Source: Bacteroidota bacterium (GTDB lineage Bacteria; Bacteroidota; Ignavibacteria; SZUA-365; JAADGX01). Taken from it: a stretch of 10,240 nt of DNA. The position numbers and the translations under genes are program-made. The notes under the pieces were generated by a model. That model searched no databases and was not told the DNA's origin. It saw only the letters and a program-made list of their open reading frames with translations. This document shows, piece after piece, positions 7,098 to 10,240 of the stretch (its first letter is position 1; the number at the start of each line of letters is the position of its first letter). The stretch is from positions 1-10,240 of the forward strand of contig JALUUP010000291.1 in the NCBI GenBank assembly GCA_027021285.1, in the 5' to 3' direction.

Positions 7098-8318
7098 TTA
7101 TCTAACAGCTGTTTCGGACGTGGAGAGAGAATCCGCCTTGTTCTTGACAATATTGTAGGCCTTATTAATCTTCTCGATCGCTTCCCACTTCTGCTTGTCT
7201 GTGAGAATGATCTGGCTGCCCAGGATGATTTCCATGGTGCCCGTCGGTTCGAACAGAAACTCCTCGACTGTTTTGTTGAACCTGGCACGAACATCGTCCG
7301 GCGCATACGACAGGTCCGGTCCCTTGTCCGTTGGCGACTTGATATCAAATGCCTTGATACTGTGGCACACGAAGCAACTGTGTTCCACGAAAAACGCTCC
7401 ATCGCCTTCGCGCAACTTGCGATCATATTCGATCTCTTCCGGCGTTCGTATTTCTTTCAATTCCACGCCGGGAAGGTAGTTTACCGGTAACGAAGAATGA
7501 TCTTTCCAGCTCATGACCAGCATGGTCAACGCGATGGCATCCTTGGTCTGGAAGTTCATGTCGGGCATGATGGTGTTAGGGACAACCGAGGCAGGCGATT
7601 TGAAGTGATAGAAATGCCAGTTGAAAACCGATGGTAATTCCACGGCGAAGTTGCTGAAGTCGAAACTGCCGGGATACTTGTCCCCTTCCCGCGTCAAATC
7701 CGGTCCCAAACTCCCCCCGTTGCCGTTGATGACATGACACACTTTGCATCCTTTCTTACGCACCAAGGACTTGGCGTAATTGATGTAGTCCGCGCCGGGG
7801 GTTGAACGTTCATATCGATGGCACAGGTTGCACCGAATTTCGTACAGGGGCGGCGGATTTCGCGGATCGTATTCGGAACCGATGATTTCACTCAGCAAAG
7901 GTTCACCCCAGTCCTTATCGAACCCGTGCGCTTCAAATTCCGTCACGGCGTAGCCCTGACCGCCATGGCAGATCGTGCAGCCATACTTCTCCACCGGATG
8001 CGCTTCCAGAATTTCGGGTTTCGGGTGTGTCGTCCAGGGCTGTTCCACACGCTCCAGTCCTTTCCATATGATCCCCTGATGGCAGGTGATGCACCTGTCG
8101 ACACGATTCAAATCCTTGACCCAAATTTGCTGAATACCGCTCGGAATAGTAGAAAGATCGACAGACCCAAAATTCTCGGCAATGATATCCCTGAACTCTG
8201 CCTGATAGTCCTTCCATTCAGGCGATGTATCCGCGAAAATAACCGCCATGCTGGAAAGAAAAACAAGTACGCCTGCCGCCAACAGAATGTAGAGCTCTTT
8301 TTCATTGATTCTTTTCAT
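7098..8318 (-). CDS. Membrane-anchored five-haem cytochrome c
   Basis: A periplasmic electron carrier, probably the link between the cytochrome b complex and NosZ. The start is ATG at 8318 (406 residues), with GAGG 6 bases upstream that overlaps the cytochrome b stop; the longer reading from 8363 lies inside cytochrome b. Residues 9-29 are one hydrophobic segment serving as signal or anchor. Five CxxCH haem sites are present: 76-80 (CITCH), 114-118 (CTICH), 163-167 (CNLCH), 191-195 (CKVCH) and 315-319 (CFVCH). The first three lie in a His-rich region (His98, His107, His131 nearby), suggesting bis-His ligation. The fourth is followed by NTIMPDM (Met251) and the fifth by GTMEI (Met362), as in mono-haem class I domains. 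So the protein looks like a three-haem module joined to two class I domains. Confidence 0.93.
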   Translation of the reverse strand: MKRINEKELYILLAAGVLVFLSSMAVIFADTSPEWKDYQAEFRDIIAENFGSVDLSTIPSGIQQIWVKDLNRVDRCITCHQGIIWKGLERVEQPWTTHPKPEILEAHPVEKYGCTICHGGQGYAVTEFEAHGFDKDWGEPLLSEIIGSEYDPRNPPPLYEIRCNLCHRYERSTPGADYINYAKSLVRKKGCKVCHVINGNGGSLGPDLTREGDKYPGSFDFSNFAVELPSVFNWHFYHFKSPASVVPNTIMPDMNFQTKDAIALTMLVMSWKDHSSLPVNYLPGVELKEIRTPEEIEYDRKLREGDGAFFVEHSCFVCHSIKAFDIKSPTDKGPDLSYAPDDVRARFNKTVEEFLFEPTGTMEIILGSQIILTDKQKWEAIEKINKAYNIVKNKADSLSTSETAVR

Positions 8319-8326
8319 GGGTCGCC

Positions 8327-9823
8327 TCAGAACGAAATGGGGTGAATCGGCCAGGTTTCCCACGGCCAGTAAAACATCCAGTTCGGTCCTCGAAGAGCGG
8401 TACCGACATACGTCAAAAGGATGAACGAAATCACGAAGGCGCTGAACAGGGCGAGACCCGCCATGCGATGCGATCGTGTCTTCCTGAACGCAACATAATA
8501 CAAAAGGAGGAACAGAACGATCAGGAGGTTCGCCGGATTAACGAGTTCAAAAAACAACTGGCTCTCGATCCCGGAAAACACTTCGCGCACGGGAAACATC
8601 ACACCAATGGCCACGCAAACGACCGTTGTCAGCAGTCCCCACAAAAGACCGATCAACGTCCAGCGCTTCCCGGTTGAATTGGTGAACCAGATACCAAGAT
8701 GCGTCTGCTCACGATCAATGAAAGGAATCATGGCTAACCCGACCACAAGCAGAAACGGGATGAGCACACCACCAACGAAGGCAGAATATCCCACCATTTC
8801 CTGCAGTCCGAGAAAATACCAGGGGGCTTTGGCGGGATTGGGTGTAACCTCAGGATTGGCGGGTGCTTCCAGGGGAGCGTGGACAAACAGTGCCAGTACA
8901 GTCAATACCAGCAAGGTGAGAAGAACAACATTCAGGACGCGCAGGGTAAGGTTCGGCGACGAAGGAACAGAATTCTCGTCATTCAACACCGTCGGATCCA
9001 TCACCTGCGCAGTGACACCTTTAGCGATACCTAACACACTGTACGTCTTTGTTTTACGCGGAAGTTGCGGCGACTGTTTTTTCGTCTCTTCCCGCACCTG
9101 CTCAATCACGGCTAACCCTCCATCTTTCCGGATCCTCCACATATGCCAGATGAGGAGCCCAAACATGGCAAGCGGCAGGAAGGCTACGTGAAGAACGTAA
9201 AACCGGATGAGAGCGTTCTGCCCAATGATCGTTCCTCCTAATAAAAACTGGCGGATTTCTTCGCCGATGAACGGGACATTCGACGCGATATTCGTTCCTA
9301 CCGTGATCGCCCAGAACGCCAACTGATCCCATGGAAGAAGATAGCCCGTAAAGCTCAGCAACAGCGTTAGTACCAGAAGGACGATGCCGATGACCCAGTT
9401 ATAAGAGCGCTTGCTGCCAACCGTGGTCCCGTCTTTGTAAGCATTGGTATAAAACACGCGAAACATATGGAGAAACACCATGGCCACCATTATATGCGCA
9501 GCAAGCCTGTGTACGCGTCGTAAAAACCACCCGAAACTCACGGCGAACTCAATGTCTTTAATCGACCAGTACGCCCGTTCCACCGATGGGGTGTAGAAGA
9601 ACATTAAGAAGATACCGGTAACCGTTAAAACCAGGAACAAGGTAAAGGTAATCGTTCCCAAGTACATGGAGTAGGGAAACGCCAGGCTTTTCAAAGACAC
9701 CCGGTTCGGGAACCAGTGCAAAAGGAAATTCTGTACGACGGCGCTTCCCGCCTCCCGACTGGATTCCGGTTTCCAGGGCCATAGAAGTTGTTTCCACAAG
9801 GAAGATTTTGGCTCAAGGCTCAT
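8327..9823 (-). CDS. Cytochrome b of a quinol-cytochrome c reductase, b6-like with fused C-terminal half
   Basis: Integral membrane subunit that oxidises quinol and passes electrons to the Rieske protein and, via two b haems, across the membrane. The start at ATG 9823 (498 residues) lies one base after the Rieske stop; a longer reading from 9976 would overlap the Rieske gene and lacks family sequence. Haem ligands are His105 and His119 (helix B, spacing 14) and His212 and His227 (helix D, spacing 15); the latter is the cytochrome b6 spacing rather than the mitochondrial 14. SFTGYLLPWDQLAFWA (157-172) is the conserved helix C region. The C-terminal half (about 295-498), equal to b6f subunit IV plus more helices, is fused. 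The quinol-oxidation motif PEWY is APWY here (333-336), in NPAKAPWYFLGLQEM. The end carries RGPNWMFYWPWETWP. Confidence 0.95.
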   Translation of the reverse strand: MSLEPKSSLWKQLLWPWKPESSREAGSAVVQNFLLHWFPNRVSLKSLAFPYSMYLGTITFTLFLVLTVTGIFLMFFYTPSVERAYWSIKDIEFAVSFGWFLRRVHRLAAHIMVAMVFLHMFRVFYTNAYKDGTTVGSKRSYNWVIGIVLLVLTLLLSFTGYLLPWDQLAFWAITVGTNIASNVPFIGEEIRQFLLGGTIIGQNALIRFYVLHVAFLPLAMFGLLIWHMWRIRKDGGLAVIEQVREETKKQSPQLPRKTKTYSVLGIAKGVTAQVMDPTVLNDENSVPSSPNLTLRVLNVVLLTLLVLTVLALFVHAPLEAPANPEVTPNPAKAPWYFLGLQEMVGYSAFVGGVLIPFLLVVGLAMIPFIDREQTHLGIWFTNSTGKRWTLIGLLWGLLTTVVCVAIGVMFPVREVFSGIESQLFFELVNPANLLIVLFLLLYYVAFRKTRSHRMAGLALFSAFVISFILLTYVGTALRGPNWMFYWPWETWPIHPISF

Positions 9824-9824
9824 A

Positions 9825-10240
9825 TCATACCACCAGTCTATAATCACGAGAGACTTCTTGCGAAAGGTCAACGACCAATTGACCATCTTCCGGAGATACT
9901 TCCAACGGATGCCATGAAAGAGGTCGTGGTGCAGGACCGGCAAAGTTTGTACCTTCGTCGTAAAACTTGGAGCCATGGCAGGGGCAGTGAAATTCTCCTT
10001 TTGCCTCGTAGGTCAGACCCCGCACTGTTCGCTTCTTCGGCTTCTTGTATGGTGCGAACTTCACCGTACAACCGAGATGCGTACATACGCCGGAGATGCA
10101 ATGGAAGGCGTTTCCCTTTCGAAAGATAAACACACGCCGGTCTTCGAGGAACGTCGCGCCTTCACTGAAATTGCCGGGAGGACCAGCCTTGAACCGCTGA
10201 GGAGGTTCATACAACACGTTTGGAAACAAAGACTTAACGT
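9825..10240 (-). CDS. Rieske [2Fe-2S] protein of the reductase, 5' end outside the window
   Basis: High-potential iron-sulfur subunit carrying electrons from quinol at the cytochrome b site to a c-type cytochrome. The frame is open to the right edge, reading VKSLFPNVLYEPPQRF; the usual N-terminal membrane helix is missing, so this is the 3' part of the gene (137 codons seen) and the TTG at 10229 should not be taken as its start. Both cluster loops are intact: CTHLGC and CPCHGS, providing the two Cys and two His ligands and the loop disulfide. The spacer between them is 27 residues with a basic KKPKKRTVR stretch, compared with about 14 in classical bc1 and b6f proteins. The end NFAGPAPRPLSWHPLEVS is the usual proline-loop region. 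Stop and the cytochrome b start are one base apart. Confidence 0.95.
   Translation of the reverse strand, partial: VKSLFPNVLYEPPQRFKAGPPGNFSEGATFLEDRRVFIFRKGNAFHCISGVCTHLGCTVKFAPYKKPKKRTVRGLTYEAKGEFHCPCHGSKFYDEGTNFAGPAPRPLSWHPLEVSPEDGQLVVDLSQEVSRDYRLVV

Noticed and set aside
5908..7158. Long open frame of 416 codons on the plus strand, opposite nosZ
   Set aside because: It mirrors the nosZ codon pattern, is very rich in Arg and Val without domain sense, and overlaps a certain gene.
8319..8363. Longer N-terminus for the five-haem cytochrome from 8363
   Set aside because: It overlaps cytochrome b and would place 15 extra residues before a good signal segment; the ATG at 8318 has its own ribosome site.
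9824..9976. Longer N-terminus for cytochrome b from 9976
   Set aside because: It would overlap 150 bases of the Rieske gene and adds sequence unlike the family; the ATG at 9823 directly follows the Rieske stop.
1..10240. CRISPR arrays, tRNA or rRNA genes, insertion sequences, phage genes
   Set aside because: No direct-repeat arrays, no transposase motifs, no terminal repeats and no RNA gene signatures were seen; the window is filled by the nos operon.

Overview
The window holds one strand-coherent gene cluster, entirely on the minus strand, for dinitrogen-forming nitrous oxide respiration. In order of transcription (right to left) it reads: Rieske iron-sulfur protein (5' end cut by the window edge), cytochrome b, five-haem cytochrome c, NosZ nitrous oxide reductase, a NosB-type membrane protein, an unrecognised lipoprotein, NosD, NosF, an enlarged NosL, and NosY (3' end cut by the window edge). 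Coding is nearly continuous. The only sizeable gaps are about 100 bases each, after nosZ and after the nosB-type gene, and no gene-free stretch reaches 300 bases.

NosZ has a Sec-type lipoprotein signal and no twin-arginine motif, its CuA loop reads CTNFC instead of CSWFC, and no nosR is seen. These are marks of the clade II ('atypical') nos type, found in Bacteroidota/Ignavibacteria, Gemmatimonadota, Myxococcota-like and other non-classical denitrifiers. The organism is therefore a Gram-negative (periplasm plus many lipoproteins) anaerobe or facultative anaerobe of medium GC content; I cannot fix the phylum. It probably uses menaquinone, but that is inference.

Right part (about 7098-10240): an electron-supply module. 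The Rieske protein and a b6-type cytochrome b with its C-terminal half fused would oxidise quinol, and a membrane-anchored cytochrome c with five CxxCH motifs would carry electrons. Middle (5161-7056): NosZ with all seven CuZ histidines and a full CuA set. A perfect 11-bp stem-loop lies just after its stop codon. Left (1-5061): maturation and accessory genes. NosD, NosF and NosY form the periplasmic/ABC copper-site assembly machine and NosL is the copper donor. NosL lies between nosF and nosY and carries a C-terminal domain of about 95 residues that looks cupredoxin-like.

Together the genes describe a self-contained quinol-to-N2O chain plus the machinery that builds the copper sites. The least explained parts are the extra NosL domain, the 168-residue lipoprotein, the five-haem cytochrome, and the post-nosZ hairpin.
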